Shown here: positions 10,941 to 24,529 of the stretch, piece after piece | Position numbering within the stretch: the stretch's first letter is position 1 | Layout: the number at the start of each line of letters is the position of its first letter | NCBI GenBank assembly: GCA_944474755.1 | Contig: OX104123.1 | Coordinates: 61,125,898 to 61,189,897, forward strand | Length of the DNA stretch: 64,000 nt | Source of the DNA: Limnoperna fortunei | Taxonomy: Eukaryota > Mollusca > Bivalvia > Mytilida > Modiolidae | Direction: 5' to 3' | Position numbers and translations under genes: made by a program | The notes under the pieces: model-generated | Seen by the model: the letters and a program-made list of their open reading frames with translations, nothing else | Told to the model about the DNA's origin: nothing | Database searches by the model: none

Positions 10941-11710
10941 ACGTAAGGCAGCGAGACCAACAACAGCATACACAACTTAATCAACACAATCAAGTGTAAG
11001 ATCATACATATAACTTATTCAGAAACATCGTGCAGTTCGATTCTAACATGGTTACTCTTTTTTTCAATGTACTAAAACAACAATAAAAAAAAATCATGTA
11101 TATAAAATCAATTGAACCTTTTTTAAAATTTGAAATCATAATTGCGTATGCATGAAAAGTTATAGTATTTGACAAAAAACTAGTATCTTTAATATATCAC
11201 ATTAAATAGTAAAAGACTCATCCGTCATAAACAAGCGTACACGCATTTAATCACCATTTCGATCATGGTATGGTCAAGTCATAAAACTTTTATTGACTAT
11301 TTAGACATCAAGGTTTTGAAAAAGGTCTCAAAAGATTAGATATATGTTGTCAGAGCACTTTTAAGTCAACAAAAACATAAATACTAGGCTCCAAGCAGTC
11401 CATTCAGCATGGCTCTAATCGCTCAGTAAAAACCAAATACGTTTGACTAGGATTTATGTTTGACGAGCGCTGTGCTTTTAAACAATATTTTCTTAGTGTT
11501 AATTTTGTCTAGCAATTTATTATATAGATAGAGATGAAATATCGAATTTTTCGAGTGACAGAAATCACAGTAAATCACATGTGAAAATTATCGTTTATTT
11601 TGACTCTCCCGCCAAAGTTGCAATTGGTTTTGTACTATACAGATATTAATCCGCCGTTCATAAAATTTAGGATTAAGCATTAAAATTTTACGAAAACAAT
11701 TTTGATCTAT
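10941..11710. other. No recognisable feature
   Basis: AT-rich DNA with no supported ORF or repeat. Confidence 0.5.
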
Positions 11711-11899
11711 ATAATAAATAGGATAATATATTGGGCATGGTTAATATCCAAAAATATGATCAATCGTGCCGCATAAAACATCAGATTAAACTCGTGCGCG
11801 GAACAAGTTCCGCGCACTCGTTTAATCAGATGCGTTAGGCGGCAATCGTGATCATATTTTGGATATTCACTGCGCCCAATTAATTATCCTATAAATAAT
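11711..11899. mobile_element. Foldback MITE, about 190 bp, full palindrome
   Basis: Two arms of about 93 bp. Left arm: GGATAATATATTGGGCATGG, AATATCCAAAAATATGATCA, ATCGTGCCGC, GATTAAACTCGTGCGCGGAAC. The right arm is the reverse complement starting GTTCCGCGCACTCGTTTAAT. The arms meet with a loop of only a base or two. A half copy lies at 8392-8488, so this is a dispersed family. Confidence 0.85.
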
Positions 11900-14800
11900 A
11901 CAACACCTGTGAACAGAGATTTTGTAAGAGCTTTCTTATTCTTCAATATTTTTAAGTACCTATAATTAACTTCGCAGATTACAGGGGTGTGACAATGCTT
12001 ACTTATCTTAAGAACCATGTGGAGGACAAGGTCCAATACAGGACAGACACTGCTTACTTATCCAAAACACCTGCGGAGGACAAGAATTTAAAAAGGAACA
12101 CAACTACATTTTTATCCAATTCACCCGAATAGGTGTATTGGTTTGGGTTCATTTTCCACATTTTGTGTTGTTTCTTGGTTATACTTCGCATCCATCATGT
12201 GTTAAAATCGGGATTAGTCACTGTCCTATGAGTTTTGTTCTGTCGGTTTTCGTACCCTTTTCTGTGTAGATATCGAGAGAGCTAAATAAATTTTTTAACA
12301 TATATTGTCAATTAACCCAAATAAAACGACAAAAGCTGAACATTTGATTTGTCTGTAAGATTAACTCTTTACCATCAGTATGACCCAATTCTGCTTCACT
12401 TCATTTTTTTCTGTTACAAACCGAAATGCGTCACAGTCTCATAAATCAGTTTTAGACGTCAATTTTATATATTGATGTTTAGCTTGATTGTAATTTTTTT
12501 CAACTCTAACATATTGAAATCTACAAGCATGCCTTTTTCTGAAACATAATGTTAGATGTCATTTGGGCATTTAGTCGAAATTTGAACTTTTTGAATTGTT
12601 AAGCGTTATTATCAATTCATTAATTCACTGTATTCATGAATTATGAGTCGCCTGTAAAACGTAAATTTGCAGTTTTCTCCAGCATCGTCAGACATTGCGA
12701 AGGAATAAAACGAGTCTTTCTGCGTTTTCTTCTAGAATTCACAGAAAGTGCTTTGTAATAAATCAGTCTATCCTTATTTTTTCTACCATCTTCAGGAAAT
12801 CCTCTCAGGGGTTTCTACCATGTTCCAATCCTCCGCTAAACCCTGTAGGCGATTAGAACAGGAAAGCAAGTAAAGATAAATAGTCTATAGTCCTTTTTTT
12901 TACTTGACGAAATTGGGTAAGTAGTGAAGTATTTTTACATGATGAATAAATCAATATGCTCTATTTACACTGTAGAATTGACCTCTATTTGTTTTAAAAG
13001 CTATCACCAAAAATTGGTATTCATTGATTCATATCTTGCACATGCGTTGAAATGGTTTGCTGTTAGTTTTCTGTATATGTTTCGAATGACTTTCGTTTCA
13101 TGTCACACATTATACAAGACTGATTGAATGTCATCTTCTTACGCATTATTTTACATTTGATATAATATATTTTGATTTTTGTTCTTTAGCATTATCAGTT
13201 TGTTATGTCATAAACACATGATCAGCCGCATGAAGCGCGTTTAGTATGAGCTGTTGACATCAAGGCATAAATCGATATGGAAAACATGTGACAAAACAAA
13301 AACGGCTCGTATCGTTCAACTGGTGAATAGATGTTGATAAGACAAAACATATTTAACTTTGAATTCTTAACAGTTTAATCGGTTAAAAGATAAAGTTGCT
13401 TTAAAGCCCTTATGTACTGTAAGTCTGAAAAGTCACAATCTATGAAGGTTCAGTTTGTAGTAAAGGCATTAAATTTTAGCTAATAAAAACCGACGATTGG
13501 TTATATGACCCCGTTTTTAAATCCTGACGACATGGTAAGTAATTGTAGAAGACGACACCGACATCATTTGTAGCGCATAAGAAAACAGTTTGACATGTAC
13601 TCTCAAAGTGGAATTGTTTATATTTAAATCCAATCCGAAACTATGATACCGTTTGATGACTGTTTGTATTTTGGTCAAAACGAACTTTATTCTTAGATGC
13701 CATCGCAGAAGCGAATGGTACCGCGTAACACAACTTCCCACCTGTGGATCAGTTTTTATTTCAACCAATATGAAACGAGGATTGCAAATGGCGGCCACGT
13801 TTTTTCCGATTTAGAAGAAATAAGAAGTCTAAAGAGAGAACCCCACATCTGTTATTTGTAGATAATTAGACAATTTCGGACGTACATTGACAGGAGACGA
13901 TAAACTATTCTTAATCTACAAAACATTTTGCATATATTTACGGTAACATCCGCTTACAGCTATCGTGAATTTCCGTTCAGACATCCCATACACATGTTAC
14001 ATACACAATAAAGATTAGCTGCTAGATTCGAAAATGAGCCACTACAGAAGTTTAAATTCTTTGTCCCTCCTCATTGCTTCATACCTTTCCAGCGACATTT
14101 AACTTTGTGTGATCCGTTTTACAGTTATATAAGAAATTATTCATGACTGCCCCAATTTTATTGAATATTTTAATATGGGAAGGCATTATATTCATGAATA
14201 TTTTGCCACAATCGTTAGCCTCAATTTTATGGATTCATTCGAATATGGGTAGGCGTTATATTCATGAATAATTTGCCTCAATTTTTATTTATATTTAAAA
14301 TGAATAAAACTCGGTCAGTCATGAATTTCGATTCTGATATGAAAAAAACTTTAAAATTTTAAATTTCAGCTCTACGTATGTAAATGTTGATTTTGGCTGT
14401 GCCAACGTCCGAGACAGGACCTTGTTAGAAATATTTAACTTTTATATGTTATGTGCAATATTTGGTATTAACATAGATCAAATATTAATTAAAAACATAG
14501 TAACATATTATCAACAATAGAAGTTAACTAACAGAACACGACACCTCAAATTTAAATGTTTCGTCTATTGTGGCACCCTTCTGTGACAAATGAAAACAGC
14601 TAACTGCATTTGCAAATTGAAATAAACAACTATTTTCCATATTTCAACAATGTTTGAAAATGTGCTGTTTTGATTTTATACAGTCAATTTTACCTTAATT
14701 AAAATTGAAGTGTAAGCTGACGATAGTTTTCTCTTTTAAACTTTTCGGGCAATGTCGATTGAGGATTAGGCTGGAAAAGTCCCACGGTTCGTCCAAGTAC

Positions 14801-17682
14801 CATTGAAAGTCACGAAAGCAGAAGAACTTTTGTTAACATCGCAAAGTATTTCAGAAATAACGTAGCAAATGTCAAGGACGATTGTGACATGTAAACTACA
14901 AAGGCATCGCAGTGTTATCGCGGAAATACTTTTTCTTTTGAATTGTCGTAGTACGAAGGTGCAATATGGAATTATTTTATAAAGTGCAAGCAAAAACTTA
15001 GCACACATGGGTGTGAATTTTTACGGCTAGAACATCAATATATTTAAATAGAGGTTTGTTTCCAAAGCGTTTGAAGGCCGCTATGATAGAATGTTATCGT
15101 GCTGAATATAGCTAAAATATTTAACCCTGGAAGTCAAGCAAACATTTAATCAATTTATAATCTTCATTCAACCATTTGTGTAGGCACATTGTGCTTGACC
15201 AAGCCATTTTAGAGTATAGCGATGTATAAAACATATCTTTCATTACATCAACACTTGTTACAATTGTGCATAAACTTCCAACTGCTATTAATGCTACTTT
15301 GTGCATGTTTTATTATTATCAAGAAAAATAATCAATATTCAATTTTCACATTAAATTCAATTCTGCAGATTTATAGGTTATTTATGTTTTTGAAACGAGA
15401 TGCGTTTTCTTGTTCATATCTCATCGAAGGGCGACAGGAAAATACTGCAAAAAAGCGATAACAGATTATATCTATAACAATCAATACATTTTCTAGTATT
15501 GTTAACTAGATTACTTGTATATTTTTACTGTTTTTTTAACTCGTTTACAGCAAGAAGTATAATTTACATATTTATTATTTCTTATTCTGACATGAAAAAA
15601 GCCTTGTATAAAGAAAAATCTAGGACTGATAGAATGTATTTGAAATCATAATACGCCTTATCAAACAATTCGTTTCCAATCACTCAATAATTCAAATTTC
15701 ATTTTTAATTTGATTTGTTTAAAATTGTTTACTTGGTTTTAAAATGTTATAACAATAACAGTATTCGACCAGACTTACATAAACTGATTATGTTTAAAAA
15801 AAACAAAACAAGTATTTGCTCGCCGCAAAGATTTGTTTGAATTTTTATCGAAAAACTTTGAATTTTGGGTCTTTTTTATAAAATCGAACATGTATTTATA
15901 TGTTTGTGTCAAATTTGACTTTTCTTCAAAAGGTAAATGTTTTACAAACTTTTGCCACCGACAGCTTCAGTACTTTAAAATTTAGTAACGATTAATACAA
16001 AGATTTTCAATGCGTATCATTAAATCTTCGTAGTGTTCGTAGTCTGTGATAAAATGTGTTAATTTAATTTTTTGCAGAATTATCAATAATACTTGTTGTG
16101 ATGTATAACATGACTATGTGTCATTCTTTTTATCGTTAACCATGTTACGATCAATTCTGTGTATTTTATCTTGTAAAAACATATGACATCAATAACACAG
16201 CTATAACAACGGTAATAATATAATGTTTTTTAACATGACCACAACAATAACATATTATGCCAAGGGTTTAAGGTAAATGTGTGCAAGATTAATAGCATAA
16301 TCACGTTTAATTGGCTTTGACAATATATCTGGAAAGGCGCGTAGTTCTTTTTAACTTTGTGTACTTGCTCACTACCTTGTAACGCCGGTCGAAATAGTTC
16401 ATCACACAATGTGTACGAGCAACGTGTTTTATGTTAAATTCGGTGGGTACTTATAAAGTTTACTATTTATTAAACGGATACGAGCAAAATCCATTGTGCT
16501 GAAGGAAAATTAAGTTTTATGTTAAACACACAATTTATGAGAAACAAATTGAAGTCTTTACATTACCAATTTCTTCAGCAAACATAGAAGATAAAATTTG
16601 ATTTGCTGATCGGAAAATGAGTTTACTAGGCGACGCGTATTTCCGGCCATCAAATCAACAATCGATAACAGCAAATCTTCAAATATATTACTGTTATCTC
16701 CATTCTAATGTTACGGCAATAACAAACTAAATTAACTTATTAAAATGGAGTTTTCTATTTACAGGAAAAAAATGTGTGCGTATCTTGGAATTGATGCCAT
16801 GAAATTGTTCACGTTGTCCAATCAGAATTGCAGTTACATCAAGAATTGCTTTAGAAATAATAATATAATGTAAACAAAGTCAAATAGTGTGTCCTGTCTG
16901 TTTTCTGCTGTTGAGTATAATATAAATGTAATTCAAGTAAAATGAGATTATTAAGAACAAAAACGATAAGTGTATTGTGCTTGCGGTATAATATGCGTTT
17001 CCAGTTTTACAATAAACATTTTTTCAGTAAATTGTGGGTGATCATTTTAATCTTACTATAGATATCGTTACATATTAAGGTCTAGACAGTTGCTTTGAAT
17101 AAGAAGGTGCATGTCATTATAAACACTTCAATTTTTTTCCTTCATCATATTCACGTAGAGATTAGTTAATGTTGTGATTTCGCATCTGGTTCTGCATGCC
17201 CAAGATAATACAAACATCCGCACAAATATAGTGTTTTATCAGAATTCGGTGTGTTATATCAACAAGTCTGTAAAGACTCCCGATCACAACATTAATAGTT
17301 ATGGCCTTCGTCTTTGAAAATACAGCCACGATTCACCAATTTAGAAATAGAATAAATAATGTTTATGCTGAGAATTTGAAAAGATTTGAAACCTATAATG
17401 TGAGGTTATTGTTTTTCACGAAACTGCATTTGAAACGTAGTTTACCATACAATATACAAGCACCCTCTATGTAGGTTACGTTTAAGCTGTATAGGCGGGT
17501 GCAGTTATATTGTAGGGATATAATGTTTTAATGCAGATTTTGGTTTTTGTGTTCTGTTATTGTTGGGTTTTGTCCTTTCTGTTGTTTAACCATAGTTTTA
17601 GTCTAACCGTGACTTATAGCATATTGAATACTTCTCGGTATCTTCGATTCTTTTCATGGCCGATTGAGATATTATAATACCA
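11900..17682. other. Gene-poor AT-rich stretch
   Basis: Nearly 5.8 kb with no ORF above 93 codons and none with a recognisable domain or signal peptide. I see no SINE, LINE or TIR element of the families found elsewhere. It may hold introns or distal regulatory DNA. Confidence 0.45.
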
Positions 17683-17746
17683 GTTTATTTTATTATAACA
17701 GAATGATTACTGTTGTTACAACAGTAATCATTTAAAATAAAATAAT
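17683..17746. repeat. Palindrome with perfect 14-bp arms
   Basis: ATGATTACTGTTGT and its exact reverse complement flank a single base at 17703-17731. A weaker inverted A/T-rich match (TTATTTTATT / AAAATAAAATAA) extends it outward. It could be the remnant of a small hairpin element. Confidence 0.7.
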
Positions 17747-18484
17747 GTAGTTGCATTATGTAAGAAATTTAAAAATTAACTTTGGACTAAAGTAAATTTT
17801 AAGCTAACATAAATAAGGCATACAATGTGTCCATGAATCGAAATATTTGACATTTTAAAACACATTGCACGTTTTTAAATAAACACAAATGTAGAGTGAA
17901 ATCCCCAAAACGTATGTAAAACAGATTATAATGATGTATACTGCCCAAAAAACCTGTTCGAATTATTCAACAATAATAGGGTATGTCATGGTAAATTGCT
18001 GATTGTATAACGTGGGGTTTAAGGGATTTTACTACCTAACCTTTAATTTATAATTTCCATCTATTTTCGTTCCCTACTTTTTCTGTTCGTTTCAATCATG
18101 TTAATACGATAAATTAAGGTTTGGAAAAAAATCTGATATTTACTGTGTTCAAAAGACTTTTTTCTAATTGCTTTGAGCGATCGTTCTGATGTATTATAAT
18201 TACACTTGACATCACACAAAATTGACACATTGAAATAAAAAGTGTACTTTATTACACATGTTTTTCTGTTGAAAATTAAAGCTGAGTAATTTAAAATTAT
18301 AAATTGTTTATCTTGTTCACGATTTTTATTTCACTTAATACTAATACGATTTTTTTAAATTCCATGAGAAAGGGTATAGAATAAGGAGACTTAACTTTAT
18401 TGTAAATCAATTTTTTTTTAAATTGGTCGTATTTGCTCTGCACTGGTAGATTTTGTGGTCCTGTTTCCCATTCGCACATCCGCC
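17747..18484. other. No recognisable feature
   Basis: AT-rich DNA next to the 3' end of the minus-strand LINE that follows. Confidence 0.5.
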
Positions 18485-19300
18485 ATGTAAGTTTTTGTAT
18501 ATATCTTTATTCTCAAACAGCCAATGCATTACATTGGTACAGAGACATTACAACAATATACATTATATACATTATTTACATAGCAGTAAAGAAAATTTAC
18601 ATTGCCATTGTTATTCCACCTACCAGTTTCTAAGGGTAAATGATGGTTTGTAGTTCTAAATCTACAAAATAATAAAGCTTCTTTCATGGGTAAAATGTTA
18701 AAATATTCTTCGAATTTAAGATCAGTTTTCTATATTCTATAGTTTAATGATTTTGATGAGTTTTGTAACAATGAGTTCCAATGTTCCAAAAACTGGTCAT
18801 GCAAGTGCTGCTTAACTATAGCAGTAAGTTGTTTTCTATTTATAAAATTCTCGGTTTCCCATATATATTTGTAAAACCACATTCATTTAGTATATTTTCA
18901 ATATTTTTAATCCAACTGTAGATCCTTATTAGTGAAATATAAATGTTTTAACAGTCTATATAAAATATTTGAATATTTCGACTTTTTACCACATATAACT
19001 TTTGCCAAGAAAGAAATCATTCGCTGCCTAATATCAAGTTCTATTGGGTATCTACCTAATTCCCCATAAACCATGAAGTTAGAGGTCGAAGACTTCAAGT
19101 TTAATAGTGTCTTACAAAACTAACTGCACGCGTTCCAGTATTGCATTGTTTCCAAATCCCCAAACTTCGCAACCATATAAAAGAATCAGTTTTATCATTT
19201 TATCAAATAATTGCAAATGGAGTTTAAAAGAAAGCGTGTACATCCTTCCCATTTTCATGATTTCGTACATAGCTTTTTGCGCTTTTTCTGCAAGATATTT

Positions 19301-20600
19301 TTAGTCATAGAAAAATTTCCGGTTTTTTAAAATAACTCCTAAATAGTTAAACTCGTCTACAATTTCTAGATCAATATCATCATATTTAAAAGCAACAAGT
19401 CGAGACACTCTACCACTTTCAAATATCAGGACTTTTGTTTTACTAACATTTACTTTTAGTTTCCAGTTGTTACAATAATAACGAAAGATATTAAGTTGGT
19501 TTTGCAAGTCATGCACATCTTTGGACATCAACACTGTGTCGACAGCGTATAAAATAACAAATAATTTTAAAAATGCATCTAATTCCTCTTCTAACTCATC
19601 CGATAGAGTTTTAAACCAGTGGTATTCCTTGAAAGTAGATAAGTACCTAGATCATTTAAAAAATAAAGTAAACAAAAATGGGGAGAGGTTTTCTCTCATT
19701 TTTACAATCAAAATAATCAGTGGTATAATTGTTATACGATACACATGATTTAATATTTGCATAAATGTTTACGATAAAATTGTACATCTTACCATTAATA
19801 TTGTTCATAGCTAACTTATAAAACAACCCATCACGCCAAACTTTGTCAAAAGCTTTTTCAAAATCGATGAATATACAAAATATCTTTTTTCTTTTTAACT
19901 TTAAGTAGTTGAAACAAAGAGAATAGACAAAAATGTTATTAACAGTTGAATATTCTTTTCTAAATCCGAATTGATTTTCTTTGATAATATTAAAATCATC
20001 TAAAAATTTTACAAGCCGTGCGTTTAGAACTGATGTCAATAATTTTCCAAGACAACGTAATATCGTAATTGGTCTTTAGTTTTTAGGATCTTTCGAGTCA
20101 CCCTTATTCTTGTAGATAGGTTTTATAGTACCAACTAGCCAGGTATTTGGTACTAAACCTTTATCAAAAATAATATTAAAAAATAGTTCATAAACATTAA
20201 TACAACGAAAAGCTGTTTCATTTATATATTCGTTTATAATTTCGTCTTCATCGTGTGCTTTATCGTTCTTGAGATTTTGGATACATTTCATAATTTCTCC
20301 CTTGTTGATGGGACTGTTTAAGTCATTATTTACAATCTCGGGGATTTCGTTTGGGTTTGGGTCTTGAATATTGTCTATATCGTCGTTACTATTATCCATA
20401 TTAAGGTCTTTAAAAAAATTAAATAGTAACTCAAATTCGATATCAGGTTGTCCACTTTTTCTGTGCCCACGAAGGATTCGCCAAAACTTCTTTGGATCGG
20501 ATTTATCATAGTCATGAATACTCTTAGAAAGGTTTTGGCAAATTTCTTTATATTTTCTATACATAGTCTTTTTATAATTTTTCTCAGCATTTTTCATACT
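19301..20600 (-). pseudogene. LINE reverse transcriptase remnant
   Basis: RT blocks appear in order on the minus strand: NTWLVGTIKPIYKNKGDSKD (block 1), ENQFGFRKEYST (block 2), IDFEKAFDKVWRDGL (block 3, with the first catalytic Asp), the catalytic box, then NVSKTKVLIF and FNYLGVIL. The catalytic box reads YAVD near 19,540 where active enzymes have YADD, so this copy could not polymerise even if translated. Frame breaks separate the blocks, and the segment around 19,600-19,700 has lost the usual PQG box. Confidence 0.75.
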
Positions 20601-20679
20601 TGTGCTGTTTTTTTAGTGTTACGATTCTTTTTGAATCGTTTTTTTAATTTTCGTTAATTTTGGCGGGAAAATTTACAAT

Positions 20680-21390
20680 CTAACTCAAACCATGGTTTAT
20701 CGTTAAAGTGACTTTTTCTAGTATGTTTTTCTTTTTTTGGTTTTGTGCCAAATGTTTTTGCCCAGAATCAAGGAATATTTCACACAATTGATTTGTTAAA
20801 AAGTTTACAGTATCATCATTAACCTCACCAATGCGAGTTCTACAGTCTAATAATTGAGCTTCAAGCTCTTGTATATTTACTTCGTTAATATTGGTTTCGT
20901 AACTTAAGTTTTTTTTTCTGGGTTTCACGGTTTGACTAAACATTTTGTTCACCTTTTGCCGTTTCATGTTCTATTTTTGCTTCTGAGTTGCTAAGATACG
21001 CTTTAAATGTTATATGTAGTGGGCAATGTATTAAAATCAAACACTTCAAAATCTTTTAAACATTGAAAATGTTGTGGTTTTACAATACAATAGTCTACGT
21101 GAGCTTTAGTGTGAAACAGATCACCTTTACATTTAAACCACAGTACAAACCTACTACTAGTATTTATTAACTCAATGCAGTCGTTTAGTTCTTCTTTAAA
21201 GGCAAGCACAATTCCGCCTGACCGGCGATTTGAAACTTTTTTTCTATTTTTCATATGAAAAACAAACCCAGGTAAATTAAAAACATCAATATCGACAGTC
21301 TTGCTTTCCACAAAACAACAAATATCATGGTTACTAATGAAGTTACAAAATTCTGGTTATTGTAATTTCCGTTTTATACCACAGCAATTT
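20680..21390 (-). pseudogene. LINE endonuclease and linker remnant
   Basis: Immediately after ORF1 the minus strand gives a broken apurinic-endonuclease-like start (YVNCCGIKRKL, then CNFISNHDICCFVESKTVD) and the middle block RRSGGIVLAFKEEL. Further on is a Lys-rich linker leading to the RT. Stops interrupt it, and the C-terminal SDH block is not recognisable. Confidence 0.6.
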
Positions 21391-21398
21391 ACATATAA

Positions 21399-22280
21399 TT
21401 ATTGTAAAAAGTGGTTTGTATTGATTTTATTATTGTTAGATGCTTTCACATTTGGTAAAGATTCTTTCTTTTCAGAATTGATTAAGTTTTGATCAGCTGA
21501 ACGATTGCCTGTGTGATAAACATAAGGGAAATCATTTATATTGTTACTTAGGTATCTATACAAACAGTTAACCATTGTCAGTTCTGTTGGTGATCGGTTG
21601 TTTAACAACGGTATTCTCGGCTTCAGGAGTATATTGTACCCATTGATGAAAAGTTTATCCTGAACCAGCACTTTGTTTTTACAATCCCGTCTTGCCTGTT
21701 TATAGACAGGTTAGAGCTTTTTTCTTTTGTCCTCAATCTCCTCAATCTCCTTTGGGAACTGCTCGTGTATCCCATAATGTGTATTTTTGAGCCACGTGGC
21801 GTTCTCAAGTACCAAACGTAGATCTTTGTGGTGAATGAATCTAGCGACAATAGGTCCCGATAGACCGTTCACCTTTTTTCCAAACCTGTGAACGTTTCCA
21901 AAGTATATAAAATGTTCTATTCCTAGTTCGTTGTGGATGAATATTCTGAGCTTTGTTTCAGTGTCTTCATCTGAATTTCGCAAAGTTTGAGCCCTCTTCG
22001 TTCTTATATGAACTTAACGGTGGTGATTGTAGGTTTTTCCTGCACTGTTCTAGCTGTTTTTTTAATGCTGCGATTTGTCGAGTTAGTACAGTGATATTAT
22101 TTGCATGTTTCCTGCCCGATGGTCCTTCAGAATCGGGTCGATGTTTAAATGCTTTTCGATTTTAGCTACTCTTCTATCATGTTCGGTTATGTTTTTAGTG
22201 TTTGTAATTTTGAAAATGAATGTAGCATGTACTTTTACCTCACAGTTACAATAGCGATGATATTGGAGGTATATTTTCAT
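21399..22280 (-). pseudogene. LINE ORF1 remnant, L1 ORF1p-like (transposase_22 type)
   Basis: Fragments in more than one frame encode a coiled-coil segment (LTRQIAALKKQLEQCRKNL), then an RRM-like/C-terminal region with FGNVHRFG, GPIVARFIHHKDLRLVLENA and a Lys/Glu-rich helix. DKLFINGYNILL follows, close to the ORF1p C-terminal signature. The order matches L1-type nucleic-acid chaperones. Not functional because of frameshifts. Confidence 0.6.
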
Positions 22281-22499
22281 TCTTTACTGTATTGTGTACG
22301 ATAGTCTTTACGACTAAAGCATACATGTTGACGGAGGAAATAAAAATTCAGAACTCGGGCTGTTTTTTTTAAAAATAAACAGGAGTGTTAAAAGTTCAGT
22401 GTATGTACAGTTGATTTTCAATTCGACTGAATCCGACCGTTTTAGGTCTATACATTTTCCGTTTTAGAATCTCTAAAGTAAAAGAAATTATCTTTACGT

Positions 22500-22790
22500 T
22501 CAGTTAGAAAATGTAACCTTTTGTAGTGGCTGCAACGAGCTTAATCTTGTCGATATCTACAAAACGGGTCTTTATTTCAGCATCGACATCTACAAAAGAA
22601 TCGTTATCGTGCAAGGAGCGTGGCACTCAATAAAAATGTTATTCACTGTAGATCGTGGTCATGCTCTCCTTATGACCTGACAACATTCCAACAAGAGGGC
22701 AAGCCCCTATCAGCCACCGAGTATGTTCCCAGAAATTAGTTTTCAGTAACGTCTATTGTGCGTCTGTATATTATTGAAGCCGTCTTAGAG
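22500..22790 (-). repeat. Dispersed repeat related to 5103-5485
   Basis: TTATCGTGCAAGGAGCGTGG matches, inverted, the CTCCTTGCACGATAA block near 5240. The flanks are only weakly similar. Likely an old retroelement fragment. Confidence 0.35.
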
Positions 22791-22966
22791 TCCCTCATAC
22801 TTATCGTGAGTTTCGGGTAACTGTTTGTTTGTACTAATGATATTATCTTCCTTTGATCACAAGTAAGAATAGAAAAAAATCGATCTCGACTGAATCGTCT
22901 CTATAATATTTATAAACCGTCTAAAAGTTCTTATTTGTAAAAACTGTTTTGCCTGGAGATCTGTTT

Positions 22967-23105
22967 GTTTGTTTGTTGAATAATGTTTAACGCCACTTTC
23001 AGCAATATTTCAGCTATATCATGGCGTCCAGGTTTTTTTGGGGGTAGGAATCCAGAGTACCCGAAGCGAACTTCCGACCTTCGGTAGAAATCGGTCGTGG
23101 GAATA
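22967..23105 (-). repeat. SINE, 3' half only
   Basis: Reverse-oriented 3' body and tail (TGTTTAACGCCACTTTCAGC, ATATCATGGCGTCCAGGTTT, CCGACCTTCGGTAGAAA). The tRNA-like head is missing, as expected for a 5'-truncated retroposed copy. Confidence 0.75.
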
Positions 23106-24235
23106 TGTAAAGTAAATGCGAACGTTTAATGTCATTCTTATTACAACAACCACAGAAAATCCAGTGAATACGGGTGATACGAAATACGGTGTATGTGATA
23201 CGATTTACTGAAAATAGAAAAGAAAATACAATGTATATTGTTGATTTACCAGATTAACCCCCCAAATCAAATAACATATCAATTACTAAACACAAAAAAT
23301 GCAAAGATACAAAATCCCGAATTATTATTTTTATTACTTAGTTTTACATTGAAGTGTTTCGTTCCAAATATCCATATCATACAGTAGATTTGAATTTAAC
23401 TATAATAATATTGATCTTTTTTACTTGATCTGTATCATACAGCTATTATTTTTATCATGGCATCGTTTCAAATGTAATTATGGATGCATCTCAACAACGG
23501 TTAAAATTTGGATGTCAATTAATATTTTATGTTAAATCTTTTGGAAAAAAAAACGGATGTTAACATTGTTTGTTTAATCTTATATTTTGACTATGTGGTT
23601 ACAGAATAGAATTCAAAAGAGTGTACATTTCACTAAGTTGTTTTTCTAAACGAGTACATTTCATGCTTAATTTATGTTCAGTGGTGAAAGTATGAGATCG
23701 GGTAATGTTTACAACCTGTCAAATGTATCAGTGTATATTTATTTCTTTCTCGTCGTAATTTGCAACATACTTCAGATAATTGTACCTATAAAGAATAGAA
23801 GATTGTTTTCTAGATATTTCTTCGTAAATTTTAATTACAATGTTTTGTTATATTTCTAATAGTGGTAACAGTTAAAAATTGTAATAATTAAAAGAGACAT
23901 TTCTGTCTCACACGAATGTTGATAGCTATCCAGCTCTGTAAACATAACCCATTTTCTGTTTGTCTTTTTGCACATTTTTTCTGCATAGGGTTGAACTTTC
24001 TTTGTCCCACCCGTTTAGACAAATATATGTTGAAAGGTCATTACACTGTTCGATTTTAGAGGAATAACCGGTCTATAAAAATGTTTCAAGTGAAGTTTAA
24101 CTGATAAACCACTCATTATCTTTAGATCAACGTTTCTAATATAAAAGTCGCATGGATTTAAATTCCCTAGTTTTATTTCAGTTTTTGGAACTGCCTTTTA
24201 AAAATATTTTTTGCTTTGTTTTTAATGAGTCATAA
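23106..24235. other. No supported gene
   Basis: AT-rich DNA without recognisable elements. Confidence 0.45.
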
Positions 24236-24529
24236 ATGAATAGTATTCAATATTTCATAATAACTCTTTTCGCCTTAGTTTCATTTCATTATTCTCATGT
24301 GACATCTAGAGTAACGGCTTTCGTTAGAATAGATGATGTTATGCCATTGCTGATTACTCCAATTTATTTTAAAAAAAGCGTAGTCAAAACTGATATTCTT
24401 TGTCATGGTGTCATAACATGTTCCTTAGGGGTGGGAAGACAACATCTGATGTTCCTGTCCATGTGTGGTAACTTGTGGTCTACCACATTGAGCACGTTCA
24501 CTTGCGATGCGTGTGATATTGAACAGTAG
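24236..24529 (+). CDS. Possible small secreted protein, 97 aa (uncertain)
   Basis: An ORF starting with a plausible signal peptide (MNSIQYFIITLFALVSFHYS, cleavage perhaps after SHVTS). A short mature part follows with Cys residues in CHGVITC and CDACDIEQ. I recognise no family. There is no clear TATA box or conserved neighbour, and ORFs of this length occur by chance in AT-rich DNA, so it may not be a gene. It is listed because a signal peptide at the first Met is uncommon among the short ORFs here. Confidence 0.2.
   Translation: MNSIQYFIITLFALVSFHYSHVTSRVTAFVRIDDVMPLLITPIYFKKSVVKTDILCHGVITCSLGVGRQHLMFLSMCGNLWSTTLSTFTCDACDIEQ

Larger units (their letters stand above)
18485..22300 (-). mobile_element. 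Decayed LINE (non-LTR retrotransposon) with L1-type ORF1
   Basis: Reading leftward from about 22,280, the minus strand shows an ORF1-like coiled-coil/RNA-binding region, an endonuclease remnant, a linker and a reverse transcriptase, all in the expected order but broken by stops and frameshifts. The 3' end is probably near 18,490, since AT-rich non-coding DNA follows the last RT-derived ORF. No target-site duplication was found, so both ends are approximate. RT similarity suggests a CR1/L2-like or related clade; this is a low-confidence placement. Confidence 0.75.

Noticed and set aside
13517..13798. 93-codon minus ORF
   Set aside because: Chance length in a 5.8 kb featureless stretch; no domain or signal peptide.
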